Shown here: positions 14,523 through 21,843 of the stretch, piece by piece
How the letters are laid out: the number at the start of each line of letters is the position of its first letter
Numbering within the stretch: position 1 is the first letter of the stretch
From: Acididesulfobacillus acetoxydans
GTDB taxonomy: Bacteria; Bacillota; Desulfitobacteriia; Desulfitobacteriales; Desulfitobacteriaceae
NCBI RefSeq assembly: GCF_900016645.1
Contig: NZ_CDGJ01000090.1
Strand: one strand, 5' to 3'
DNA: 31,652 nucleotides
Made by a program: the position numbers and the translations under genes
Notes under the pieces: generated by a model
Told to the model about the DNA's origin: nothing
The model's input: only the letters and a program-made list of their open reading frames with translations
Databases searched by the model: none

Positions 14523-16436
14523 ATGAGTGAAACTATCCGGGAAAAAACCGAGGGGCGAGTCAGTTATCATGACTCGGTCGAGGAAATGTTGGTCAGGATC
14601 CGGGCCGACGGGATGTCCAATGTTTTTGACCGCTACGCGGCCATGGAAAAAATCCGCTGCAAGTTCTGCCTGGAAGGCTTGAGCTGCCAGCAGTGCTCGA
14701 ACGGACCCTGCCGCCTCAACCTCAAAGGCGCACAGGACAAAGGAGTTTGCGGCATCGGACCGGACGCTATGGCCATGCGCAAACTCCTTTTGCAAAACAT
14801 CATGGGCGCGGGTACTTACAGTCATCACGCCTACGAAGCCTTTCGCACCCTCAGGGCCACCGGGGAAGGCAAGACCCCATTTCAAATTAAAGATGTAAAC
14901 AAGCTGCGCTGGCTATGCGAAAAGCTTGGCATCGCCTCAGATCAGGACACCAACCGCCTGGCCGTTCAGTTGGCCGATTTACTTAACACCCAAATGAATA
15001 TAGGTGCCGACGAGCCGAATCTTATGGTAGAGACTTTTGCGCCCAAAAAAAGAATACCGGTCTGGCGGAACTTAAACATCTATCCCGCCGGAACGGTACA
15101 CGAAGAGCAAAACTGCGTCGCCGGCTGTCTGACCAATGTGGACGGCAACCACGTCTCCCTGGCTCTCAAAGCCTTGCGCCTGGGCCTGGCCACCATTTAC
15201 AACAGTCAAATCGGCCTGGAAATGGTGCAGGACATCCTTTTCGGCACGCCGGCACCCCATGAAGTTAATGTCGATTTGGGTATCATGGATCCGGATTATG
15301 TCAACATCGTCTTCAACGGTCACCAGCCCTGGGCCGGCGCTCTCACGATCGAGAAAGCCAGAGACCCTCAGGTGCAGCAGCGTGCCCGAGCCGCCGGAGC
15401 CAAGGGCCTGCACGTCGTGGGCTCTATCGAAACCGGCCAGGAACTTCTCCAGCGCTTTGCGGTGGACGACGTCTTCACCGGCCTCACCGGCAACTGGCTG
15501 GCCATCGAGCCCCTCCTGGCCACGGGCACCGTGGACGTCCTGGCCATGGAAGAGAATTGCTCTCCCCCGGCCATCGACATGTATGCGGAGAAGTACCAGG
15601 TCACGTTAGCAGCCATCAGCACGATCATCGATCTGCCCGGCCTCCGGCACAAAATTCCTTACAACCCGTCCCAGGTCAACGCCATGTCAGAGCGCCTGAT
15701 CGATTTGGCCCTGGAGAATTTCAAAAAACGGAGAACCAGCGTTACCCCCCAAGTTCCCCGTCACACGCAAAAAGCCATAGCCGGCTTTTCCACCGAGGCT
15801 GTTCTGGGAGCGCTGGGCGACAAACTTGATCCCCTTGTCGACGTGATCGCCGCCGGTAAAATTAAAGGAGTCGTCGCCCTGGCTAACTGTTCCACCCTTC
15901 GCAACGGGCCCCAGGACTGGAATACCGTCAACCTGACCCGGCGGCTCATACAAAAAGACATCCTGGTTGTGGCCGGCGGCTGCGGCAACCATGCCCTGGA
16001 AGTGGCCGGACTCTGCAGCCTGGACGCAGTTAACCAGGCAGGGCCGGGTCTGAGCGAAGTGTGCCGGGCCCTGAAGATCCCCCCTGTCCTCAGCTTCGGC
16101 ACCTGCACCGACACCGGCCGGATCTCCATGCTGGTCACCGCCCTCGCCGACCACCTGGATGTGGACATCCCCCAACTGCCCATAGCCGTCACCGCTCCCG
16201 AATGGATGGAACAAAAAGCCACAATTGACGGAGTCTTCGCGGTCGCCTACGGCGCCTACACCCACCTTTCTCCTACTCCTTTTGTCACCGGAGCTCCCCA
16301 ACTGGTGAAACTCCTGACCGAGGACGTCGAGGGGCTGACCGGCGGCAAGATCGCCCTGGGAGACGATCCGGAAGAAGTGGCAGGGAATATTGAAGCCCAC
16401 ATTCTGGCCAAGAGAAAAGGCTTGGGACTTAAGTGA
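14523..16436 (+). CDS. cooS: Anaerobic Ni-Fe carbon monoxide dehydrogenase catalytic subunit, divergent
   Basis: This 637-residue protein aligns along its whole length with CooS/CODH-II. D-cluster ligands are Cys46-X2-Cys49; B-cluster ligands are Cys55, Cys58, Cys63, Cys76. Of the C-cluster ligands, His267 (NGHQPW), Cys346 (EENCSPP), Cys456 (LANCST), Cys487 (GGCGNH) and Cys528 (FGTCTD) are kept, as is Lys565 (MEQKA). The Cys295 position of C. hydrogenoformans CODH-II is Glu303 here (VVGSIETGQE). The His93 position is Tyr99, and the following histidine ladder is partly lost (SHHAYEAFR). It is therefore probably a CooS-V-like variant whose activity may not be CO oxidation. ATG 14523 has GGGGGTGA ~10 bases ahead. 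No cooF, cooC, hydrogenase or acetyl-CoA synthase gene is next to it; a terminator follows directly. Confidence 0.93.
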   Translation: MSETIREKTEGRVSYHDSVEEMLVRIRADGMSNVFDRYAAMEKIRCKFCLEGLSCQQCSNGPCRLNLKGAQDKGVCGIGPDAMAMRKLLLQNIMGAGTYSHHAYEAFRTLRATGEGKTPFQIKDVNKLRWLCEKLGIASDQDTNRLAVQLADLLNTQMNIGADEPNLMVETFAPKKRIPVWRNLNIYPAGTVHEEQNCVAGCLTNVDGNHVSLALKALRLGLATIYNSQIGLEMVQDILFGTPAPHEVNVDLGIMDPDYVNIVFNGHQPWAGALTIEKARDPQVQQRARAAGAKGLHVVGSIETGQELLQRFAVDDVFTGLTGNWLAIEPLLATGTVDVLAMEENCSPPAIDMYAEKYQVTLAAISTIIDLPGLRHKIPYNPSQVNAMSERLIDLALENFKKRRTSVTPQVPRHTQKAIAGFSTEAVLGALGDKLDPLVDVIAAGKIKGVVALANCSTLRNGPQDWNTVNLTRRLIQKDILVVAGGCGNHALEVAGLCSLDAVNQAGPGLSEVCRALKIPPVLSFGTCTDTGRISMLVTALADHLDVDIPQLPIAVTAPEWMEQKATIDGVFAVAYGAYTHLSPTPFVTGAPQLVKLLTEDVEGLTGGKIALGDDPEEVAGNIEAHILAKRKGLGLK

Positions 16437-16475
16437 AAACCACTGCCGACGCCAACCCACTGCCAACGCCCAAAG

Positions 16476-16508
16476 GGTCCCGGAGAATTCTCCGGGACCG
16501 TGCCTTTT
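16476..16508 (+). terminator. Terminator of cooS
   Basis: A perfect 24-base palindrome (GGTCCCGGAGAA / TTCTCCGGGACC) is followed after GTGCC by TTTTT. It lies 40 bases beyond the cooS stop codon and shows cooS is monocistronic. Confidence 0.88.
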
Positions 16509-16663
16509 TGCCCTTCTTCCCCGCAGCTCCGGTACATTTCCGGCTGCCTGGTGGCAACGCGCGGCTCTGCGCTACCCGCTCATTTTCTTCCTCTTCCTTC
16601 CTCTGCCAAGGCCGTATCCCGGGCATAGGGTCTCTTCTGAAAAACTCGCCCGCTGACACCGCT

Positions 16664-17233
16664 TCAGCCGGAAATACCCTTCCCCGTTGTTCCGGGGGAA
16701 GAAAAGCTCCGCAATGAACGAAACACCAACCAGAACGCGCCGAGGTCGATCAGAACATCTCCCACACTGAAAAGCCACCTGCCTAAACCCGGCAGCGTCA
16801 GGTAAAAACGATCCGCAAGCGCTGTAAGACGCGTGCCGGCCGACATCAGCCCGTGAATTCCCACGCCTCTCGCCAGGCTGGCGATATCCCCAGGCGGTAA
16901 AGCCCAGGGAGCTACCGGCATCAAACCCCCGTTCAAAGCGATAACCAGACCGTTAAGGAAAACTCCCGCCGCCAAAACGCGCACACCGGGCAAGGACCGG
17001 TTAACCCAGGTAAAGGCCAGCAGCAGAACATAAGACAAAACGTGCAGAAGCGGGCCAACCCAGCGGGGCCCAATCCCCGACCCTCTTGCCGCCATCCAGG
17101 AGAGGACAGCCTGCAAAAAAAGCGCTCCCAGGACCAGCCAGGCACCGCGCAATTGCAAATAACTTAGGTTTTTTAATTTTCCCCCGGCCAATAAGCCCGC
17201 GGCAACCGCTAAGATCAAGGCTCCAATCAGCAT
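16664..17233 (-). CDS. DUF5317-family membrane protein
   Basis: This 189-residue protein has about five hydrophobic helices. It shows the pattern of DUF5317 proteins: LLAGGKLKNLSYLQLRGAWL near the N-terminus, NGLVIALNGGLMPVAPWALP in the middle, and FYLTLPGLGRWLFSVGDVLI near the end. Its function is unknown. ATG 17233 has GGGGGTG six bases upstream. It begins 74 bases after the HD-GYP gene on the same strand with no terminator between, so it is probably the last gene of that operon and may be a membrane partner of the HD-GYP protein. Confidence 0.8.
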   Translation of the reverse strand: MLIGALILAVAAGLLAGGKLKNLSYLQLRGAWLVLGALFLQAVLSWMAARGSGIGPRWVGPLLHVLSYVLLLAFTWVNRSLPGVRVLAAGVFLNGLVIALNGGLMPVAPWALPPGDIASLARGVGIHGLMSAGTRLTALADRFYLTLPGLGRWLFSVGDVLIDLGAFWLVFRSLRSFSSPGTTGKGISG

Positions 17234-17307
17234 AGCACACCCCCGGACACTTCAATTCGGCCGCAGGCTACCGCCATGTCAACGGAGCCCGCTGCCGAGA
17301 ACAAAGA

Positions 17308-18597
17308 CTAGGTTTGTTGCATCTCGCCCAGCGCACATTTCTTCACCCGGGCACATTTCTCCTCTTCCCCAAGTATCTTAATCAGAATCGCAACCAAGCG
17401 CGGATCGAGTTGGGTTCCCGCCACATGGCGCAGTTCCGTAATGGCTTCGTCGCGCGATTTTCCCTTGCGATAACTGCGATTCGAGGTAATGGCATCAAAA
17501 GAATCGGCCACTGCGATGATACGCGATTCCAACGGTATCGCCTCGCCAACTAACCTGTCCGGGTAGCCCGAACCGTCATAGTGCTCATGGTGATGGCGAA
17601 TGACTAATCCCACATCGAACAGGAAGGTGATCTTCTTAACAATACTCTCGCCCACCACGGGATGGCTCTGCACCTCCTGCCACTCATCATCGGTGAGCCG
17701 TCCGGGTTTATTCAGAACCTGCTCGCTCACCCCGATCTTACCCACATCGTGCAGAACCGCCGCGTATTTGATAAACTCCGTCCTCTCCTCCGACAAGCCC
17801 AACGCTTCCGCCATGCGCGCCGAAAGGTCCGCCACCCGGCCCGAATGCCCGCTCGTGTAGGCATCCTTCGCTTCCAGCGCCTGCACCAAGGCCTCCACCG
17901 TATCCAGGTAGTTCTGACGCATGTCCATGTAGAGACGGAAGGAATGACGGGAAATTAAAAGTGGAAGCACTAGTAGAATAAGGCCCAAAACCCCGTAGTT
18001 CTGATAGACAAGAGCCACAAGCAAACCCAGCGGTGCCAGGGTCAGAAAGTTTGGTACGGCCCAGCGGATATTGCTGGACCAAATGGCTTTGGAAGACTTT
18101 CCTTGCAGTAAACCCAAAGCAACAGTGACGATTGCTATGTTCACAAGCATGTGAGCTAACGTTGCGATTACGTAAACTCCAACCGAAAACGGCGTTAGCC
18201 GAAAAGCCCTCAATCCACTCAACAGAACAACCAGAAGCCCGGCAGTAGACGACACAACAAACTGAGCGGCATTGAAGACACGCTTGTATAGAGGATCACC
18301 TTTAACCTCTTTGCCGAACACTAGAAGCCCGGCAACTGCTGCTACGACGCACACTACTCCGTCCGGAAAGGAGACCGTCGCTGCGAAAAACATTGCATAA
18401 GTAACCGTCACAAAGCCGCCCTTGGGCAGGGGGACTGGCAAGGACTCGCTGAGGACTGCCAAGCTTGCAAAGACGATTAGGTTCCGCACATTCGGCCAGT
18501 TCCAAGGTGTCTTCCATACAGCCAAGGCCAAAATGAGCAGCGCCGTAACAACCATAAATCTGAACAAAGGCAAAAATGGTTTGGGCATACTTTTCAT
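17308..18597 (-). CDS. Membrane-bound HD-GYP domain phosphodiesterase
   Basis: This 429-residue protein probably hydrolyses cyclic-di-GMP. Residues ~12-218 form a multi-helix membrane sensor module (about six to seven helices) of the type often linked to HD-GYP in Clostridia. The catalytic domain (~235-410) has HSGRVADLSARMAEALGL, the metal-binding HD pair in VLHDVGKIG (283-284), HPVVGESIV, the HHHEHYDGSGYPDRL motif (GYP at 344-346) and AVADSFDAITSNRSYR. All key residues are present, so it should be active. ATG 18597 follows GGGGGT by seven bases. A 25-residue peptide gene ends 39 bases upstream and a DUF5317 gene follows. Confidence 0.95.
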   Translation of the reverse strand: MKSMPKPFLPLFRFMVVTALLILALAVWKTPWNWPNVRNLIVFASLAVLSESLPVPLPKGGFVTVTYAMFFAATVSFPDGVVCVVAAVAGLLVFGKEVKGDPLYKRVFNAAQFVVSSTAGLLVVLLSGLRAFRLTPFSVGVYVIATLAHMLVNIAIVTVALGLLQGKSSKAIWSSNIRWAVPNFLTLAPLGLLVALVYQNYGVLGLILLVLPLLISRHSFRLYMDMRQNYLDTVEALVQALEAKDAYTSGHSGRVADLSARMAEALGLSEERTEFIKYAAVLHDVGKIGVSEQVLNKPGRLTDDEWQEVQSHPVVGESIVKKITFLFDVGLVIRHHHEHYDGSGYPDRLVGEAIPLESRIIAVADSFDAITSNRSYRKGKSRDEAITELRHVAGTQLDPRLVAILIKILGEEEKCARVKKCALGEMQQT

Positions 18598-18636
18598 AAT
18601 CGTACCCCCGAAAATATATGGCCGACCTCTTAAATA

Positions 18637-18714
18637 TTAGATCCTGAATTCAGCCCCGCCAACGAGCACCAGAGTAAGGATGACAGTAAGAACTTTAAAT
18701 AACTTGCTGTTCAT
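18637..18714 (-). CDS. Small hydrophobic peptide (25 residues)
   Basis: A short open frame begins MNSKLFKVLTVILTLVLV and ends GGAEFRI. It has one basic N-terminal stretch and one hydrophobic helix or signal-peptide-like core, and no cysteine. AGGAGG sits 8 bases before its ATG, one of the best ribosome sites in the window, which is the main reason to believe it is translated. It lies between the unknown 214-residue gene and the HD-GYP gene, all on the same strand. It may be a membrane peptide, a leader peptide or a signal precursor; cleavage after VGGA would release EFRI. It lacks the features of AgrD-type cyclic lactone precursors. Confidence 0.6.
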   Translation of the reverse strand: MNSKLFKVLTVILTLVLVGGAEFRI

Positions 18715-18761
18715 GCGGCAAACCTCCTATTTCTTTTTAATAAAATAGTACCAGGTTTAAC

Positions 18762-18788
18762 CGCTTCGCTCGTTTTTCGCTTCGCTCG
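18762..18788. repeat. Pair of 11-bp direct repeats
   Basis: CGCTTCGCTCG occurs twice, separated by TTTTT, ~48 bases upstream of the small peptide start codon. It lies between the 214-residue protein gene and the peptide gene. It could be a regulatory site; it does not make a terminator on the coding strand. Confidence 0.6.
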
Positions 18789-18856
18789 CTTTTAATTCTA
18801 GAGCCAAAACAGAAATCTACATTAAGACGGGTCGGCCAAAATCAGCAACAACTACA

Positions 18857-19501
18857 CTATGGTTTTCCCAGGAAAAACACTTTCCGGTTGACCGCATCCA
18901 GCGTGGCTTTGACGACCGCCTCGCGGTCGTCGCTCCGGACCAGGGCACAGCCTACCAAGGAATCTTCGCCCCCCGGCCCGACCACGGTCACCGCCACCTG
19001 AGCCACTTTATGTTTGGCCAGGGGAGTGATAGCCACATCTTCCGGAACCAAGATATACGTACCGGAACTCAACGGGCTGAGAGCTTTCACCGTGGCCTCC
19101 ACCAGGAGGCGGAATTTGTTTTGAGCCGAAGAAAAACCTTCGGTACTGCCCTCCAAAAGGCGCTCTCCGACCTGAAGCTCGACCGTGGCCTGGGCTTGAC
19201 CACGCACTGTGCGCAACGACACTCCGACCAGTTTCGGCCGTTTCCATCTCTGCGGTTCGGGCTCCTCTTCTTCCTCCCCGACCTGAGCCACGCTGACTTT
19301 CTTGTGGTCGATTTCCAAACCGAACTGAGCCGCCAGGACGGATTCCACATCACGCACGATCTGCTTGGGGCTGCGTTCCGGCCCTGCCAAGACATGAACT
19401 TCTTCAATTGCGCCGCTTTCATTCAGTCTAATCCGTACCGCCGCTACCGACTTAATTTGCCTTAATGCCTGTTCATATACCGCGACAGAACCTTCCGCCA
19501 T
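18857..19501 (-). CDS. Conserved-looking protein of unknown function (214 residues)
   Basis: I do not recognise this protein. The N-terminal ~70 residues (VYEQALRQIKSVAAVRIRLN, EEVHVLAGPERSPKQIVRDV) look like an alpha/beta unit. A very acidic linker (GEEEEEPEPQ, ~74-83) leads to a second domain of ~120 residues (VGVSLRTVRGQAQATVELQV, FRLLVEATVKALSPL, VAQVAVTVVGPGGEDSLVGC) with an alternating beta-alpha pattern. There is no signal peptide or membrane helix, so it is cytoplasmic. ATG 19501 has GGGGGT seven bases upstream. It is the first gene of the presumed unit peptide/HD-GYP/DUF5317, which suggests a role in the same signalling pathway. Confidence 0.75.
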   Translation of the reverse strand: MAEGSVAVYEQALRQIKSVAAVRIRLNESGAIEEVHVLAGPERSPKQIVRDVESVLAAQFGLEIDHKKVSVAQVGEEEEEPEPQRWKRPKLVGVSLRTVRGQAQATVELQVGERLLEGSTEGFSSAQNKFRLLVEATVKALSPLSSGTYILVPEDVAITPLAKHKVAQVAVTVVGPGGEDSLVGCALVRSDDREAVVKATLDAVNRKVFFLGKP

Positions 19502-19896
19502 AATGTACCCCCTGCCACCCAGTTTGCCCTCACATCCGTCAATACCCCCGCCCTGTTGCGGCCTCCGCCTGTCCTATTCAGCGCGTATAAGTCTCCCGCA
19601 TTAGAGTTCTAGCAAAAGCAGAGATTGCGACAGCTCTTTATTTCTGATAAGAAAACCTGCGTCAGCCTTGATTCAACGGGCTTCAGGACAATTAGAGATA
19701 CCATTCGACATGAAGGTAAGATCTTCCTCCAAGATTTTACCCCATCCCAAAAATTTATCCATGTTTTCCGAAAGATCTTCCGCGGGAACACCCACAGTGC
19801 AATCCACTCGCTCTTACCCGATCGCGAATACTTTCATCCTCTGTCAGCGCCGCCTGGCGGCTTGGGAATCAGATAGGCAAAAGAAACCCGAGCAGC

Positions 19897-19919
19897 AAAA
19901 AAACCGGCCTATCGCCGGT
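19897..19919 (-). terminator. Terminator downstream of the aldehyde dehydrogenase gene
   Basis: On the minus strand ACCGGC-GATAG-GCCGGT is followed by TTTTTTT. It lies ~170 bases after the aldehyde dehydrogenase stop codon, with the tandem repeat and element B transcribed in between. Confidence 0.8.
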
Positions 19920-19940
19920 ATATCAAGGGCCATTTTCCTG

Positions 19941-19989
19941 TGACCAAGGGGCTTAGCCGCATGCCTCTGGATTTAGCCATAGGGAGATT
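19941..19989 (+). repeat. Dispersed element, copy B (IS200/IS605 right-end-like)
   Basis: This begins TGACCAAGGGGCTTAG, continues GCCGCATGCC and ends TTTAGCCATAGGGAGATT; it is the second copy of the element at 10484. The segment CCT-C-TGG-ATTTAG-CCA-T-AGG forms the short mismatched hairpin typical of IS200/IS605 right ends. No transposase gene is adjacent. Confidence 0.5.
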
Positions 19990-20029
19990 TAATGATCCGG
20001 TTCTCCTTTTGAACTTTTTTACGGTCACC

Positions 20030-20104
20030 CTCACCGCCCATACTCTCACCGTCCATACTCCCACCGCCTATACCCTCACCATGCCCGCCCTCACCGTCCG
20101 TAAA
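20030..20104. repeat. 15-bp tandem repeat, five units
   Basis: Units based on CTCACCGCCCATACT start at 20030, 20045, 20060, 20075 and 20090. The first two differ by one base and later ones are more diverged. The last unit overlaps the final codons and stop of the aldehyde dehydrogenase gene. Confidence 0.85.
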
Positions 20105-21605
20105 GAAACCTTATCAGCCGTTCCAACCAAATCCGCTTCTTTTCCGTATAGGGGTACCACTGCAACTCGCTCTTGAGCGGGTAATACCCTTCGTTGCGGT
20201 GGCGCGTTTGCGTAAAGTCACGTAAGCCCTCGGCGGCATGCGTCCGCCCCAGGCCGCTTTCCTTGTACCCTCCCCAAGGAGTCGCCGCCAGCCCGTAGGT
20301 ATAGATTAGATCGTTGATCCAGACCGTTCCCGCTTCCAAGCGGCCGGCCACTGCCCGGGCCTGCCTGCGGTTTTGTGACCACACGCTGGCCGAGAGGGCA
20401 TAGCGACTGTCGTTGGCCAAGGCGATCCCTTCTTCCGCCGAATCCACCACGGCGATGGGCAGAAGCGGCCCAAATGTTTCCTCCCGCCAGACCGCCGCCC
20501 CGGGCGGCACGTTGACAAGCACGGTGGGCGGATAAAAATACCCCGGCAAATCCGAGCGCGGTTCACCACCGCAGAGGACCTTCCCTCCCAAAGCGAGAGC
20601 CTCCTCAACCTGTGCTTGGACTTTCCGCCGCTGGGTTTCGTTAATCAAAGGCCCGATGTCCACCGGCTTAGCCACGACCTCTCCCCCGGGTGCGCGCTCC
20701 AGAGGACTCCCCTGACGCAACCGCCCAGCCTTCGCCACCACTTTGGCGATGAATTCCTCCGCCACCGCACGTTCCACATAGCAGCGTTCCACCGAAGCGC
20801 ATACCTGCCCGGCATTGGTAAAAGCCCCCCAAACCGCCCCATTGGCCGCTCGCTCCAGGTTGGCGTCTTTCAGGACGAGCATCGGATCCTTTCCCCCCAA
20901 TTCCAGGGTGAGAGGGATCAAAGCCTGCGCCGCCGCACCCATAACTTTCTTCCCCGTCGCCACGCTCCCCGTGAACACGATCTTGTCAGGCCCCGCGGAC
21001 ACCAATGCTTCCCCGCGCGAACCCTCGCCCGTAATCAGTTGCAGGAGATCCGGCTCCAACCCGGCCTCGCCAAATACCTCCACCAAGCGCCGACCACTCA
21101 GCGGCGTTAGCTCGGACGGCTTGAGCAGGACTGCGTTTCCCGCAATCAGAGCGGCCGTCACCTGGGTGAACGGAATGCCGAAGGGATAGTTCCAAGGCGA
21201 AATAATCCCGACAACTCCCAGCGGAATATGCTCGAGGATGCTCCGTTTGTGGACAAACCACCCCAAGCCCAGGCGTTCCGGCCTCAGAATCCGCTCCGCC
21301 TCTTTTTCCAGGAAGCGGATCATGTCCAAGGCGGGAATCAACTCCACCGTCAGGGACTCCGGATAGGGCTTGCCTGTTTCCCAGCTCACCAAGCGGGCGA
21401 TCTCCTCTTTTCGCGTAAGCAGCTCGGCGCGCAGCCGGGGCAGGAAGCGCAGGCGTTCCGCCAAAGCCCGCTTTTCCCAAACCCTCTGGGCCGCCCCGGC
21501 CTTAGCCAGCATCCCGGGAATTGCCGGGATCTCCGTCAGCGGCAGCGAACCGACGACCTCACCGGTCGCCGGGGAATAACTGCGGAGAATCGTTCCATTA
21601 GGCAT
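20091..21605 (-). CDS. NAD(P)-dependent aldehyde dehydrogenase
   Basis: This 504-residue enzyme oxidises an aldehyde to the acid. Key residues are in place: Asn139 (SPWNYPFG), Lys162 (LLKPSE), the nucleotide loop FTGSVATGKK (211-220), the general base Glu235 (LTLELGGKDPM) and the catalytic Cys269 (NAGQVCASVERCYV). EETFGPLLPI and the C-terminal GGYKESGLGRTHAAEGLRDF complete the family pattern. It is similar in size and motifs to succinate-semialdehyde and broad-range dehydrogenases; the C-terminal tail ends RLIRFLYGR. The substrate cannot be decided. ATG 21605 has GGGGGGG about seven bases ahead. It stands alone, 238 bp from the peptide transporter operon. Confidence 0.95.
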   Translation of the reverse strand: MPNGTILRSYSPATGEVVGSLPLTEIPAIPGMLAKAGAAQRVWEKRALAERLRFLPRLRAELLTRKEEIARLVSWETGKPYPESLTVELIPALDMIRFLEKEAERILRPERLGLGWFVHKRSILEHIPLGVVGIISPWNYPFGIPFTQVTAALIAGNAVLLKPSELTPLSGRRLVEVFGEAGLEPDLLQLITGEGSRGEALVSAGPDKIVFTGSVATGKKVMGAAAQALIPLTLELGGKDPMLVLKDANLERAANGAVWGAFTNAGQVCASVERCYVERAVAEEFIAKVVAKAGRLRQGSPLERAPGGEVVAKPVDIGPLINETQRRKVQAQVEEALALGGKVLCGGEPRSDLPGYFYPPTVLVNVPPGAAVWREETFGPLLPIAVVDSAEEGIALANDSRYALSASVWSQNRRQARAVAGRLEAGTVWINDLIYTYGLAATPWGGYKESGLGRTHAAEGLRDFTQTRHRNEGYYPLKSELQWYPYTEKKRIWLERLIRFLYGR

Positions 21606-21637
21606 GATGCAACCCCCCCGTATAGTGTACCCCCACC

Positions 21638-21724
21638 AACCCGAGGTCCGTTACCCCGAAGTACTGGCTGGTAATAACCCCGCAGGAATGATCCCATCCC
21701 CCGACCCGAGGCCGGTTACCCCGA
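21638..21724. repeat. Pair of 22-bp imperfect direct repeats
   Basis: ACCCGAGGTCCGTTACCCCG (within 21638-21659) and ACCCGAGGCCGGTTACCCCG (within 21703-21724) match at 19 of 22 positions, with start points 65 bases apart. They lie between the peptide ABC transporter operon and the aldehyde dehydrogenase start and could be regulatory. No terminator was found after the transporter operon. Confidence 0.65.
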
Positions 21725-21843
21725 CATCAGCCGTGTGAACTCGGTCCGGAAGCGGGCAGAAAGGCACCCTCTCCTAGCCGGATCCATGTCCGTGCGCTCG
21801 AGGACAGGAACTTCGAAACAATCCATCTAACCCCACCGTCTCC

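Larger units (their letters stand above)
19502..20029. other. Long intergenic region
   Basis: No convincing gene lies here. Several short frames overlap on both strands. The least unlikely is a minus-strand frame of 44 codons (19807-19673, GTG start, containing AEDLSENMDKFLGWGKILEE), which has protein-like composition but no ribosome site; it may be a fragment of a lost gene. The right part holds a minus-strand terminator and the dispersed element copy B. Confidence 0.4.

Noticed and set aside
15687..16466. 259-codon minus-strand frame opposite cooS
   Set aside because: Antisense to the highly conserved cooS; no known domain.
18637..18714. AgrD-type cyclic lactone autoinducer identity for the small peptide
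   Set aside because: There is no cysteine or thiolactone-forming core, no acidic C-terminal tail and no agrB gene nearby.
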